DNA of 39,427 nucleotides from positions 1-39,427 of the forward strand of contig DLMH01000160.1 in NCBI GenBank assembly GCA_002478115.1, read 5' to 3'. The stretch comes from Candidatus Acidiferrum typicum (lineage in GTDB: Bacteria > Acidobacteriota > Terriglobia > Acidiferrales > UBA7541). Position 1 is the stretch's first letter; every line of letters starts with the position of its first letter. The translations under genes were made by a program, and so were the position numbers. Positions 8,333 through 16,788 of this stretch are shown piece by piece. Below the pieces are notes generated by a model. It saw only the letters and a program-made list of their open reading frames with translations. It did no database searches and was not told where the DNA came from.

Positions 8333-8648
8333 GAAGTAGCCGCTTCACAAGCCGGTCGGAGCGAGCCCTCCGGTCCCGGCGGGAGTTCCAGAAGCCTCCG
8401 TAGGCCTACGTGCGACGAGCGATGGTCTGCAAGAGAAACCGACTGCCTTCTTAAAAGATTAATCATAACTCATTCAGCCGTAAACGTTCATAACGAAAAG
8501 GGTTGCGAAAGCATGACTGTACGAAAGGACAGGCGGGGCGTGACACCGGCTGCGGGCTGGGAGGGGCGCGTGTTACGCTGCAGGGCATCCCGGGCGCATT
8601 GGAACGGCGAAGAAGCGTTCGAGCTAAACCCGAGGAGGATGCAGCGCC
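8333..8648. other. Divergent intergenic region, kinase / YetF-like gene
   Basis: 316 bases without a gene. The stretch 8450-8500 is notably AT-rich compared with its surroundings and contains, on the minus strand, TATGAT (8462-8467) as a possible -10 for the kinase, with only a poor -35 match (TGAACG). I regard this as the likely kinase promoter zone and no more. Confidence 0.3.
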
Positions 8649-9236
8649 ATGCACGATATGTGGAAGGATATGTTTGTGATCTCGCTCCCGATCCTGGAGA
8701 AGATACTCCGGCCGGTGATCGTGTACTTTTTTCTGGTGGTGATGCTGCGGCTGTCCGGGAAGCGCGAACTGGTGCAACTGAATCCGTTCGATCTGGTTGT
8801 ATTGCTGACGCTATCAAACACGGTGCAGAACGCCATCATTGGCGATGATAATTCGGTGTCGGGCGGGTTGCTGGGAGCGACTTCCCTGCTGGCGATAAAC
8901 TATCTGGTGATACGGTTTCTGTACAAGCACAAGAAACTCGATCGGATCGTGGAAGGAAACGCGGACGTGTTGATTGAAGGGGGGCGAGTGCGCACGCAGC
9001 ACTTGAAGAGCGAACTGATCACCGTGGCGCAACTCGAAGCGGCGGCGCGGAAGCAGGGCTTTCCGTCGCTGGCGGAGGTGGATCAGTGCGTCCTGGAGCC
9101 GGGAGGGACGCTGTCGTTCATCGGGAAGAAACCCGATGTCGAAGATCAGCGTCACCGCGAACTTCTAGAACGTATTGATCATTTGAACTCGGAGGTCGCG
9201 CTGCTGCAAGGCGCGCGGCCGCCGGCAACGGCGTGA
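8649..9236 (+). CDS. YetF/DUF421 family membrane protein
   Basis: 195 residues. Three N-terminal membrane segments (about 15-35, 45-65 and 72-92) precede a soluble C-terminal domain. The signature stretch VVMLRLSGKRELVQLNPFDL and the later VLIEGGRVRTQHLKSELIT are typical of the YetF/DUF421 family. Members are inner-membrane proteins of unclear molecular role. The tail (about 172-190) is a short helical extension. Ribosome site GAGGA lies about 10 bases before the ATG. No partner gene follows on this strand; a repeat-rich gap comes next. Confidence 0.88.
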   Translation: MHDMWKDMFVISLPILEKILRPVIVYFFLVVMLRLSGKRELVQLNPFDLVVLLTLSNTVQNAIIGDDNSVSGGLLGATSLLAINYLVIRFLYKHKKLDRIVEGNADVLIEGGRVRTQHLKSELITVAQLEAAARKQGFPSLAEVDQCVLEPGGTLSFIGKKPDVEDQRHRELLERIDHLNSEVALLQGARPPATA

Positions 9237-9272
9237 GGAATTCATCGCGTGAGAAGCGCGCAAAGAGAAGAG

Positions 9273-9307
9273 AGATTCCTCACTCCGCAGACTCCGTTCG
9301 GAATGAC
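9273..9307 (+). repeat. Dispersed repeat box A, diverged copy
   Basis: Shares AGATTCCTC at the start and TCGGAATGAC at the end with the 5582-5613 box, with an altered centre. Confidence 0.5.
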
Positions 9308-9435
9308 GTGGCTGAGAGAGGCGGCAGAGGGATTTCTCGCCCCGACGAAGCGTACGGGGCGCAAAACCCGCGATTCGCGGACTCCGTTCGAATTGACGGT
9401 GCATTAGACTGATTGCCGAGACGGGGTCGAGCGGT

Positions 9436-9470
9436 GCTGTAGCTCACCCCTTCAGGGGTGAGGCCTTTCC
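9436..9470 (+). repeat. Hairpin family B, copy 2, with compensatory stem changes
   Basis: CTCACCCCT (9443-9451) and AGGGGTGAG (9454-9462) pair perfectly with a 2-base loop. Compared with the copy at 5864-5896 read in the same sense, the central GG/CC pairs are swapped to CC/GG while pairing and flanks (CTGTAG before, GCCTTT after) are kept. Confidence 0.65.
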
Positions 9471-9537
9471 GAACAGTGGCAACCAACCTGCCGCGAACGG
9501 AGTTGCGATGCAGACACCTTGTGCCAGCATTAGCGAA

Positions 9538-9570
9538 AACCCTCAGGCCTGAAGGCCAGAGCTACAGGGC
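9538..9570 (-). repeat. Hairpin family B, copy 3
   Basis: CTCAGGCCT (9542-9550) and AGGCCAGAG (9553-9561) form the same 9-bp stem with one mismatch, flanked by GCTACAGGGC as in copy 1. Confidence 0.6.
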
Positions 9571-9611
9571 TGTATCCGAAAAAGCAAACAGAGGTCTTTG
9601 TGCGATGGTCG

Positions 9612-10151
9612 CTAGTGGAGCAGGAAACCGCTGAGGGCTACGGCGATGCCGACAAGGCCGAGAAGTGAGCCGGCAAACCAGAAGAACCTTTTCTTTGTGA
9701 TCAAAGTGAACGAAGTAAGAATGAGCGCAATTTCGAGGAGGACTTCGCTGAATTCATAGCGGTCGCCTCTCCGCGTGATCACGGCTCTCTCTTTTTGGAG
9801 GTCTTCGGCTTTCTCCTTGGCCTCTGCCTTTTCCTTGGTGTAGCGCTCGGCGTCCTTCAGATACTTCTCGCGTAATTGTTCGGCCTTCTCCTTGTCCACG
9901 GTGGTGAAGGTGCCGAGCATGTCCGCGCCGGTCTGCATACCATGCAGGCCGCTATTCTTGGCCTGGAAGAAAGCCCATTGATCGGCTTCCTGAGATTGCA
10001 GAAGAAGCTCTTCCTTTGCGGCGCGATGGCCCAGGAGAGTGGCGATGGCGACCAGGACGGCCAGGATCGAGAGCGTGACCGTGACCGGGATGGTAAACGG
10101 GCCTTCCTCATGCCCGCCGTGTCCCTCCTGACCTTCCAGAACTTCATGCAT
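9612..10151 (-). CDS. DUF4337 family membrane protein
   Basis: 179 residues. An N-terminal His/Gly/Glu-rich segment (EGQEGHGGHEEG) is followed by a membrane span (~22-42), a charged Lys/Glu-rich coiled coil (~88-125) and two C-terminal spans (~131-150 and 156-177). The TAKEELLLQSQ-type stretch after the first span, with QADQWAFFQAK-like wording, fits DUF4337, whose role is unknown. It follows hemL by 24 bases on the same strand, so it is probably the last gene of the haem operon. The His-rich start could bind metal, but that is a guess. Confidence 0.8.
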   Translation of the reverse strand: MHEVLEGQEGHGGHEEGPFTIPVTVTLSILAVLVAIATLLGHRAAKEELLLQSQEADQWAFFQAKNSGLHGMQTGADMLGTFTTVDKEKAEQLREKYLKDAERYTKEKAEAKEKAEDLQKERAVITRRGDRYEFSEVLLEIALILTSFTLITKKRFFWFAGSLLGLVGIAVALSGFLLH

Positions 10152-10175
10152 TGCTTCCTTCTCCTTTTGCTGGAT

Positions 10176-11504
10176 TTATGCTGACGGCTGTGCGGCAATC
10201 GCTTGCAACGCATCCGCCGCAGCGGAAATCGTGCGGTCAATGTCGGCGGACGTGTGCGAGGCCGAGACGAAAGCCGCTTCGAATTGCGAGGGCGCCAGAA
10301 AAATACCGCGCTGCAGCATATCACGGAAAAAGCGCGCGTAGAGTTTGGTGTCGGAGCGCTTGGCGCCGGTGTAATCGGTCACGGGTTGCGATGCAAAAAA
10401 GATCGTGGAAAGCGAGCCGATACTGTTCACTTGCGCGGCGATACCCGCGTCTTTCAGGGCTTTTTGCAACCCGGCGGCGAGGTTTTTGGCGAGGGCATTG
10501 AGGCCCTCGTAGAGGCCGGGCTTGCTCAGCTCTTTCAGAGTGGCGATGCCTGCGCGCATCGCGAGAGGATTGCCGGCGAGCGTCCCGGCCTGGTAGACCG
10601 GGCCGAGCGGGGCGACATGATCCATGAACTCCGCGCGGCCAGCATACGCTGCTACCGGAACGCCACCGCCTATGATTTTGCCCATGGTGGTGAGGTCGCC
10701 CTGCACGCCGAAGATCTGCTGGGCGGAACCGTAGTGGAGACGAAAGCCGGTGATGACTTCGTCGATGATTAGAAGCGCGCCATGCTTGCGCGTGATTTCG
10801 CGGAGCCCCTTCAGGAAACCATCCCTGGGAAGAACGACGCCCATGTTGGCGGCGACGGGTTCGACGATGACGGCAGCGATTTTATCTTTGTGCTGCGCGA
10901 AGATTTGCTCCACGGCATTGAGGTCGTTATAGGGAACATTGAGAGTCAGGGCGGCCAGGGCTTGCGGAACTCCCGGGCATTCGGCAATGCCGAGCGTGGC
11001 CAAGCCAGAGCCGGCCTGGGAGAGGAAGCTATCGGCATGGCCGTGATAGCAGCCCTGGAATTTGACGATGAAATCGCGCTTGGTGATGCCGCGGGCCAGG
11101 CGCACGGCGCTCATGGTGGCTTCCGTGCCGCTGGAAACGAAGCGGACTTTTTCCAGGAACGGCATGGCTATGGTGATGAGAGTGGCGAGTTCGAGTTCCA
11201 GTTCGGTGGTTACGCCAAAGCTGGTGCCACGCTGCGCCTGATCGGCGATGGCCGCGCTGACGGCCGGATGCGCGTGGCCGAGGAGGATAGCGCCCCAGGA
11301 GCAGACGTAATCGAGCAGAGCGTTGCCGTCGGCGTCGTAAAGGTGCTGGCCGCTTCCCTTTTCGATGATGAGCGGTTCGCCGCCAACAGCGCGGAAGGCG
11401 CGGACGGGGCTGTTGACCCCACCGACGAGGACCTTCTCAGCCTTCGCAAATATTTCTCGCGAGCGGCGACGGTCGGGTAGGGAGCGGCGTTGCGTTGCAC
11501 TCAT
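10176..11504 (-). CDS. hemL: Glutamate-1-semialdehyde 2,1-aminomutase
   Basis: 442 residues, full length. Converts glutamate-1-semialdehyde into 5-aminolevulinate with PLP, the second enzyme of the C5 route. Class-III aminotransferase features: PLP phosphate-binding SSGTEATMSAVRLAR (~124-138), GCYHGHADSF (~151-160), PLP-pyridine Asp in LLIIDEVITGFR (~245-255) and Schiff-base Lys276 in TTMGKIIGGG. It follows hemB with a 16-base gap. With hemA in the same operon, this fixes the C5 pathway and makes an ALA synthase unnecessary. Confidence 0.97.
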   Translation of the reverse strand: MSATQRRSLPDRRRSREIFAKAEKVLVGGVNSPVRAFRAVGGEPLIIEKGSGQHLYDADGNALLDYVCSWGAILLGHAHPAVSAAIADQAQRGTSFGVTTELELELATLITIAMPFLEKVRFVSSGTEATMSAVRLARGITKRDFIVKFQGCYHGHADSFLSQAGSGLATLGIAECPGVPQALAALTLNVPYNDLNAVEQIFAQHKDKIAAVIVEPVAANMGVVLPRDGFLKGLREITRKHGALLIIDEVITGFRLHYGSAQQIFGVQGDLTTMGKIIGGGVPVAAYAGRAEFMDHVAPLGPVYQAGTLAGNPLAMRAGIATLKELSKPGLYEGLNALAKNLAAGLQKALKDAGIAAQVNSIGSLSTIFFASQPVTDYTGAKRSDTKLYARFFRDMLQRGIFLAPSQFEAAFVSASHTSADIDRTISAAADALQAIAAQPSA

Positions 11505-11520
11505 GTGCGCACCTTGGCGT

Positions 11521-12495
11521 TCAGGATTTCAACCAGCGAGCCGCATCCTTGGCGTGGTAGGTGAGGATTATACCCGCACCGGCCCGCTGAATGCCCGTAA
11601 GAATTTCCAGGACGACGCGCTTTTCGTCAATCCAGCCATTGCGCGCCGCCGCCTTTACCATCGCGTATTCGCCGCTGACGTTGTACGCGCCCACGGGCAC
11701 ATCAAAGCGATCCCGCACCATGCGCACGATGTCGAGATAAGGGAGCGCCGGCTTGACCATGACCATGTCGGCGCCTTCCTCGATGTCCAGCGCGACTTCT
11801 TTCAGTGCTTCGCGCGCGTTGGCAGGGTCCATCTGGTAGCTGCGGCGATCGCCATGTTGCGGCGCGGATTGCGCGGCTTCGCGGAAAGGGCCGTAAAAAC
11901 CGGAGCAGTACTTCGCGGCGTACGCCAGGATGGAGATGTTTTCAAAGTTGTGCTGATCGAGCTTTTTGCGGATGGCGGCGACGCGGCCGTCCATCATGTC
12001 CGAAGGGGCGATGATGTCGGCACCAGCCCGCGCGTGAGAGAGCGCTTGCTGCGCGAGAATATCGAGCGTGGGATCATTGGCGATTTCGCCGCGTTCGATC
12101 ACGCCGCAGTGGCCATGATCCGTGTATTCGCAAAGGCAGACGTCCGTGATGACCAGGAGCTGCAGACCGGCTTTGCGGATGGCTTCGATGGCCTTTTGAA
12201 CGACGCCCTCGGGGGAATACGAAATGGCGCCACGCGGATCTTTCGATTCCGGCAGGCCGAAGAGGATGACGGCCGGGATGCCGAGCGACTCGACTTCGCG
12301 GCATTCTTCGACGATCTGATCCACCGATTGCTGGTGAACGCCCGGCATGGAACTGACTTCCTGGCGCACCTTCGTGCCGGGGCAGACGAACATGGGATAG
12401 ATAAAGCCGGCGGTGGTGAGGCGGGTTTCGCGCACCATACCGCGCAGGGCTTCGGTGCGGCGGAGACGCCGCGGGCGATGTGTAGGGAAGCTCAT
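11521..12495 (-). CDS. hemB: Porphobilinogen synthase (delta-aminolevulinic acid dehydratase)
   Basis: 324 residues. Condenses two 5-aminolevulinate molecules to porphobilinogen. Two active-site lysines are visible: Lys195 in [17 protein letters not shown] and Schiff-base Lys248 in [11 protein letters not shown]. Residues Cys120, Cys122 and Cys130 in [14 protein letters not shown] match the three-cysteine zinc site of human and yeast enzymes, so this is a Zn-type and not a Mg-only HemB. Its ATG overlaps the TGA of hemD (ATGA, 12492-12495), indicating coupled translation. Confidence 0.97.
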   Translation of the reverse strand: MSFPTHRPRRLRRTEALRGMVRETRLTTAGFIYPMFVCPGTKVRQEVSSMPGVHQQSVDQIVEECREVESLGIPAVILFGLPESKDPRGAISYSPEGVVQKAIEAIRKAGLQLLVITDVCLCEYTDHGHCGVIERGEIANDPTLDILAQQALSHARAGADIIAPSDMMDGRVAAIRKKLDQHNFENISILAYAAKYCSGFYGPFREAAQSAPQHGDRRSYQMDPANAREALKEVALDIEEGADMVMVKPALPYLDIVRMVRDRFDVPVGAYNVSGEYAMVKAAARNGWIDEKRVVLEILTGIQRAGAGIILTYHAKDAARWLKS

Positions 12496-13319
12496 TGGTG
12501 TTTCACTCCTGCGGGCAAGCTGTGCCCAGAATTCACGAAGAAAGTTGCCAGGGATTCGAGGATGGCGGAGGCGGAGGTGTCGGAAGCAACGATCAGCCGC
12601 GACACGCCCGCTTCGCGGAGGGCGCGCTCCGTGACAGTGCCGATGGCGGCGAAGGCGCTCTTCTCTGCCAGGCTTTGAAATGACTGCGGGCCGAGGAGTT
12701 CCCGCAGGTGGTGCACGGCGGAGGGGCTGAAAAACAAGACAGCATCGGGAACGTCCTGAAGGATGTTCTCCAGATTGCGCGTGTCGTCGGAAGCGGGGCG
12801 GAGGGTTTTGTAGGCGACGATTTCGGTGACGTGCGCGCCGAGGCGTTGCAGGGTTTCGACTAGGTCGTGATTGGCGCGATCGCTGCGCGGAAGGAGCACG
12901 CGCTTGCCGCGAACTTCGGCTTGCAATTCCTGCGCGAGGGCGACGCCATGGTGTTCCTTGGCGACGTAGGCGATAGCGAGGCCAGCGGCCCGCGCTGCTT
13001 CCGCGGTGGCTGGGCCGACGGCGGCAATTTGCGCGGTCGCAACGGCGTCGCGCAGTGAAAACTTGAGCTGCTCGGAGCGCTCCTGCAGGGCGCGCACGGC
13101 GTTCTGGCTGGTGAAGAAAACCCAGTGATACTCGCGCATGCGGCGGAGGGAGTCGTCCAGCGCCGGCAAATCGTCCGGCGACGCGAACGCGACCATGGGC
13201 AGCAGAATCGGCTGAGCACCCTGTTCGCGCAATGCGGTGAGCAGAGGCTGGCTCTGCTCCGCGGCGCGGGTGATCACGACGCGCTTGCCCGAGAGAGCGT
13301 TGGCGGAGGATTCAGCCAC
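12492..13319 (-). CDS. hemD: Uroporphyrinogen-III synthase
   Basis: 275 residues with GTG start. HemD sequences diverge greatly; the call rests on the two-lobe pattern ([20 protein letters not shown] at the start, [17 protein letters not shown] in the middle, [17 protein letters not shown] near the end) and on its position between hemC and hemB. It closes hydroxymethylbilane to uroporphyrinogen III with ring-D inversion. The frame is open to 13448, but that part lies inside hemC. The GTG at 13319 overlaps the hemC stop within GTGGCTGA and has AGAGGTG about 8 bases upstream, so I place the start there. Confidence 0.9.
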   Translation of the reverse strand: MAESSANALSGKRVVITRAAEQSQPLLTALREQGAQPILLPMVAFASPDDLPALDDSLRRMREYHWVFFTSQNAVRALQERSEQLKFSLRDAVATAQIAAVGPATAEAARAAGLAIAYVAKEHHGVALAQELQAEVRGKRVLLPRSDRANHDLVETLQRLGAHVTEIVAYKTLRPASDDTRNLENILQDVPDAVLFFSPSAVHHLRELLGPQSFQSLAEKSAFAAIGTVTERALREAGVSRLIVASDTSASAILESLATFFVNSGHSLPAGVKHQ

Positions 13320-14238
13320 GGGAGCGTTGCACCTCTTCAAGAATGCCGCGAGCGCCGCCTTCCACGAGCAGCTTGGCCATGTGCTCGCCGAGTTGCGCGG
13401 CCTGATCCGGCGGAGCCGTGGCACGCTGGCGAACATACTGAACGCCATCCACGGAGCAGACCACAGCGTCCATCACAAGTTCGCCGCGTTCGAGGCGCGC
13501 CCACGCGCCAAGGGGCACCTGGCAACCACCATGCAGAGCGGCAAGCAGGGCGCGTTCGGCGATGACGGCAGTGCGCGTTTCAGCGTCATCGAGCTTGCCG
13601 AGAATGTCCGCGGCTTCCGTGTCTTTCACGCGGGACTCGATGGCGATGGCACCCTGCCCCACAGCAGGCAAAGAAATTTCGGGGGAAAGGGCTTCGGTGA
13701 TTTTCTGGCTCCAGCCGAGGCGATCGAGCCCCGCCTTGGAAACGACGATGGCGTCGTATTCGCCGCTTTCGACTTTGCGGAGGCGCGTGTCCACGTTGCC
13801 TCTCAGTTCGCGAATATCGAGATCGGGGCGGTGATGGCGCAGTTGGGCCTGGCGGCGGAGGCTGCTGGTACCGACGCGCGCGCCCTGCCTGAGGTTGGCG
13901 AGTGTGGCGCCTTTATGGGAAACGAGGCAATCGCGCACGTCATCGCGGCGACAGACCGCGGGGAAAAAGAGCCGCCCGGGCGTTTCGGTGGGAACGTCCT
14001 TGACGCTGTGAACGGCGAGATCCACGGTTTCCTCGAGCAGGGCTTCTTCGAGCTCCTTGATGAAAATGCCCTTGCCGCCGATTTGCGTGAGAGGCGCCTG
14101 CTGCATTTTATCCCCGGAGGTTTTGATGATGATGATCTCGGCTTCGACGCCGGAGACTTGAAAGAGCTGCTTGCGGACGAATTCAGCCTGCCAGCGCGCC
14201 AGGATGCTGCCTCTGCTGCCGATGCGGAGGGGCCTCAC
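13312..14238 (-). CDS. hemC: Hydroxymethylbilane synthase (porphobilinogen deaminase)
   Basis: 308 residues. Polymerises four porphobilinogens on a covalent dipyrromethane cofactor. The cofactor cysteine is Cys239 in LHGGCQVPLGAWA; the catalytic Asp is Asp81 in HSVKDVPTE; the substrate Arg cluster SSLRRQAQLR is at ~125-134 and ELRGNVDTRL at ~144-153. The start overlaps the hemA stop by 4 bases (ATGA at 14235-14238). No fusion with hemD, which is a separate overlapping gene. Confidence 0.97.
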   Translation of the reverse strand: MRPLRIGSRGSILARWQAEFVRKQLFQVSGVEAEIIIIKTSGDKMQQAPLTQIGGKGIFIKELEEALLEETVDLAVHSVKDVPTETPGRLFFPAVCRRDDVRDCLVSHKGATLANLRQGARVGTSSLRRQAQLRHHRPDLDIRELRGNVDTRLRKVESGEYDAIVVSKAGLDRLGWSQKITEALSPEISLPAVGQGAIAIESRVKDTEAADILGKLDDAETRTAVIAERALLAALHGGCQVPLGAWARLERGELVMDAVVCSVDGVQYVRQRATAPPDQAAQLGEHMAKLLVEGGARGILEEVQRSRG

Positions 14239-15512
14239 GGTTTCTCCCGGTCGGATAGATAGAGTTCACGGATGGCTTCGACGTTCTGAATTTTTTTGCG
14301 CAATTCCTTTTCGGCACGGAGCCGCTCGGCGGGGGCGATCAGCAGTTTTTCGACCAACTCGTCCATGAGCGCGCCAATGTGTTCGCGGTCTGCGTCGCTG
14401 AAGTGGTTCATGCCGGCAAGTTTCTCATGAAGGAAGGCGGCGCGGCGCTCTTTCAAGCTGCCGCGCAAGGTATCGAGCACGCCGATGAGCTCGACGCTGG
14501 CCTGCCAGGAGATGAACTTGGCGACATGCTCTTCCACCAGGGCTTCGGCCTTGGGAACTTCATTCTCTCGCGCGCTGCGATTCTGCTGCACGATTTCGCT
14601 GAGGTCCTCCATGGTGTAGAGGTAACAGTTGTAGAGTTCGCTGACGGCAGGCTCGATATTGCGGGGCATGCCCAGGTCCATGAGGAAGAGGGCGCGATTT
14701 CCGCGAGCAGCCATGGAGCGCTCGATCAGCGGTTTGGTGAGGAGAGCTTCCTGGACGCCGACGGCGGAAACGATAACGTCGGGCAGCTTGAGTGTGCTGT
14801 CCCAATTGCCCCAATCGAGCACTTCCCCTTTGTATTGCCTGGCGAACTCCGCGGCTTTTTCGCGGGAGCGATTGGAAAGGTAGAGCCGGCCGATGTTGCG
14901 GTCGTGAAGTTGGGAGACGACCTGTTCGCTGATGGTGCCGGCGCCGAGAACGAGAGCGGTGCGATCGTTAAGCTTGCCAAAAATGCGCTCGGCGAGCTTC
15001 ATGCCCGCGGAGGCGACGCCCATGGGACGCGTGCCGAGCTCGGTTTCCGCACGCACGCGCTTGCCAACTTCGAGCGCGGCTTGAAACAGGCGGTTCAGGA
15101 CGGGGCCAGTAACGTGCGCGGCGTGGGCACGGAGATAGGCTTCGCGGACCTGGCCGAGGATTTCGGCTTCGCCAAGCAGCATCGATTCCAAACCGGCGGA
15201 GACGCGGAACAGATGCCGGACGGCGTCGTGATCGTAGTGGTGATAAAGCGAAGGACTGAGCAGTTCGGGCTGGACGGAGTGAAAGTTACTGAGAAAGCTG
15301 GCAAGCGCGGCGGCCGAGGCGCGTTTCGCGGTGGGGTGGACGCCGTAAACTTCGCTGCGGTTGCACGTGGAAAGAACCAGGGTTTCTTCCAGTATGCCCT
15401 GAGCCCGCAGCTCTTCGGCGGCGCGTTGCGCCTGTTCGGCGCAGAAAGACACCTTTTCCCGCACCTCCACAGGCGCCGTACGGAAGTTCAGGCCGACGAG
15501 AACAATCTCCAT
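14235..15512 (-). CDS. hemA: Glutamyl-tRNA reductase
   Basis: 425 residues. Reduces Glu-tRNA to glutamate-1-semialdehyde, the committed and usually regulated step. Catalytic Cys50 is in LVLSTCNRSEVYGV; the serial substrate stretch GEAEILGQVREAY (~117-129) and the NADPH-binding motif VLGAGTISEQV (~194) are present, with a C-terminal dimerisation helix rich in Arg/Glu. The N-terminus MEIVLVGLNFRTAPVEVREK is typical, so the start is firm. It is 18 bases downstream of the CcsA/HemX-like gene. Confidence 0.97.
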   Translation of the reverse strand: MEIVLVGLNFRTAPVEVREKVSFCAEQAQRAAEELRAQGILEETLVLSTCNRSEVYGVHPTAKRASAAALASFLSNFHSVQPELLSPSLYHHYDHDAVRHLFRVSAGLESMLLGEAEILGQVREAYLRAHAAHVTGPVLNRLFQAALEVGKRVRAETELGTRPMGVASAGMKLAERIFGKLNDRTALVLGAGTISEQVVSQLHDRNIGRLYLSNRSREKAAEFARQYKGEVLDWGNWDSTLKLPDVIVSAVGVQEALLTKPLIERSMAARGNRALFLMDLGMPRNIEPAVSELYNCYLYTMEDLSEIVQQNRSARENEVPKAEALVEEHVAKFISWQASVELIGVLDTLRGSLKERRAAFLHEKLAGMNHFSDADREHIGALMDELVEKLLIAPAERLRAEKELRKKIQNVEAIRELYLSDREKP

Positions 15513-15530
15513 GCCGTGTTCCGCGCGCTC

Positions 15531-16346
15531 CTAGAAATAGCGGTGGTGCTGGGAAAAGAAGAGATTCACCACCCAGAAGTTCACAACCACCAGAACAAAG
15601 TTGAAGACGCACAATTTGGAGGCCCGAGCGCCACGCCAGGCCGCCGTGCGCGCCAGGCGAAAATAAACGATGTACAGCAAGAGCACGAACAACGTAAAGA
15701 TATATTTCGGGTCGAAATAGGAGTAGTGCTCCGCAAGATTGCGGTCCACGGCGATATAACCAAGGGACGTGCCAACGAAGATGGTGACGAGGCCGACCAT
15801 GACGCTGGTGTGGCTCATGCGCTCCAGCAGTTCGAGGGGCGGCAAGCGCCAAACCACGTCACCGAGTCGCCGGATGCGCAGGAGGCGTTCCTCACCCAGA
15901 TAGATGAGGCTAAGTACGCAGGATAAAGCGAAGGCGGCATAGGCCAAAATGCTCAGCGTGACGTGGAGGGCAAAGACGACGCCGTGGACGGGCGAAGGCG
16001 TGTGCGGGCGGGCAGGCATGAGGTTGGCGGTGAAGAAAAAGATAAGAATGATGGGCATGACGAAGGCGCCGACGGTCCTTTGGCGGTGATAAATCTCGAG
16101 GCAGAGATAGGTGACGGCGAGGAGCCAGCCGAACAGCGACATGGCCCCCTGGAGGTCATGGTAAGGGACCGTATGGCTGGCGCGGGCGCTGATGAGCAGG
16201 GCCAGGTAATGCGTGCCTAAACCCAGGAACATCAGCAAGGTAGCCAGGCGCCCGGTGAGTTCCTTGCCGGTATAGAGGAATTGGACGTACAAGCCCCAAC
16301 TGAGCAGGTATGCCAGGACGGTCAAGATAACGAACGTATGATTCAT
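15531..16346 (-). CDS. CcsA/HemX-like cytochrome c assembly family membrane protein
   Basis: 271 residues with about eight membrane spans. It fits the CcsA/CcmC/HemX family through the central stretch HGVVFALHVTLSILAYAAFALSC and the partly conserved GTSLGYIAVD. The classical WGxxWxWD haem-handling motif is not obvious, which favours a HemX-type member. HemX sits next to hemA in Bacillus, where it affects GluTR level; the same adjacency is seen here as first gene of the operon. Start: the frame is open to 16451, but MNHTFVILTVLAYLLSW at 16346 begins directly with the first membrane span. A role in haem export for cytochrome c assembly is the alternative. Confidence 0.82.
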   Translation of the reverse strand: MNHTFVILTVLAYLLSWGLYVQFLYTGKELTGRLATLLMFLGLGTHYLALLISARASHTVPYHDLQGAMSLFGWLLAVTYLCLEIYHRQRTVGAFVMPIILIFFFTANLMPARPHTPSPVHGVVFALHVTLSILAYAAFALSCVLSLIYLGEERLLRIRRLGDVVWRLPPLELLERMSHTSVMVGLVTIFVGTSLGYIAVDRNLAEHYSYFDPKYIFTLFVLLLYIVYFRLARTAAWRGARASKLCVFNFVLVVVNFWVVNLFFSQHHRYF

Positions 16347-16440
16347 CGGCCTTGTCCACGCCGGTCTGGAACGATTCGGGAGCGCGAAGTTCCTTGGATG
16401 GCGTGTTTCACGAGATATTTCGAGTATAGCGCACTCGCCT

Positions 16441-16728
16441 GTGGGCCGCATGTTTGGCCGCTACCCCAACCCTCGTGACTTGCTGGATGACGGCTTCGCG
16501 GGCACACCGAACCTGGCCTTCTACACCACGAACGGTACCTGGGACGTCGAGAATCACGGCGTTCCGCCCGACGTCGAAGTGGAATATGAACCGCAGGCGG
16601 TGCGCGCGGGCCATGATCCGCAATTGGAAAAGGCCGTCGAGGTGGTGATGGATCTCCTGAAGAAGAACCCGCCTCCTCCGGCGCCGCAACATCCGCCCTA
16701 TCCTAATTACGAGAAGAGCGCGCCCTAG
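16441..16728 (+). pseudogene. C-terminal remnant of a Tricorn-type (S41) protease
   Basis: About 95 codons that match only the tail of Tricorn-like peptidases: LAFYTTNGTWDVENHGVPPD, then EVEYEPQ, DPQLEKAVEVVMDLLKKNPP and the terminal PPYPNY. The propeller, PDZ and catalytic domains are absent and the fragment begins at the divergent start of the haem operon, so most of the gene has been deleted. The stop codon is intact. It marks an old rearrangement breakpoint near 16,440. Confidence 0.75.
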
Positions 16729-16748
16729 CCTGCTTCCATGGTGCAGGC
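16728..16748. repeat. Hairpin between converging gene ends
   Basis: GCCTGC (16728-16733) and GCAGGC (16743-16748) pair perfectly around 9 bases. It sits between the Tricorn remnant and the end of the receptor gene. No T-run follows on either strand, so terminator function is uncertain. Confidence 0.3.
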
Positions 16749-16788
16749 GTTCCTCTCTGGAACTACAGCAGGCTGAGCTTTTGAAATC

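Larger units (their letters stand above)
9237..9611. other. Gene-free block of degraded repeats
   Basis: 375 bases with no gene. It contains diverged box A copies (9273-9307 and about 9368-9398), a TTGCCGAGA-GGGGTC segment near 9413 and two hairpins of family B. It is a decayed counterpart of the block at 5554-5920; the two blocks frame the kinase-YetF pair. Confidence 0.6.

Noticed and set aside
14379..15926. A 515-codon open frame antisense to hemA
   Set aside because: Shadow of hemA and the CcsA/HemX-like gene; Gly/Asp/Phe-rich composition and no ribosome site.
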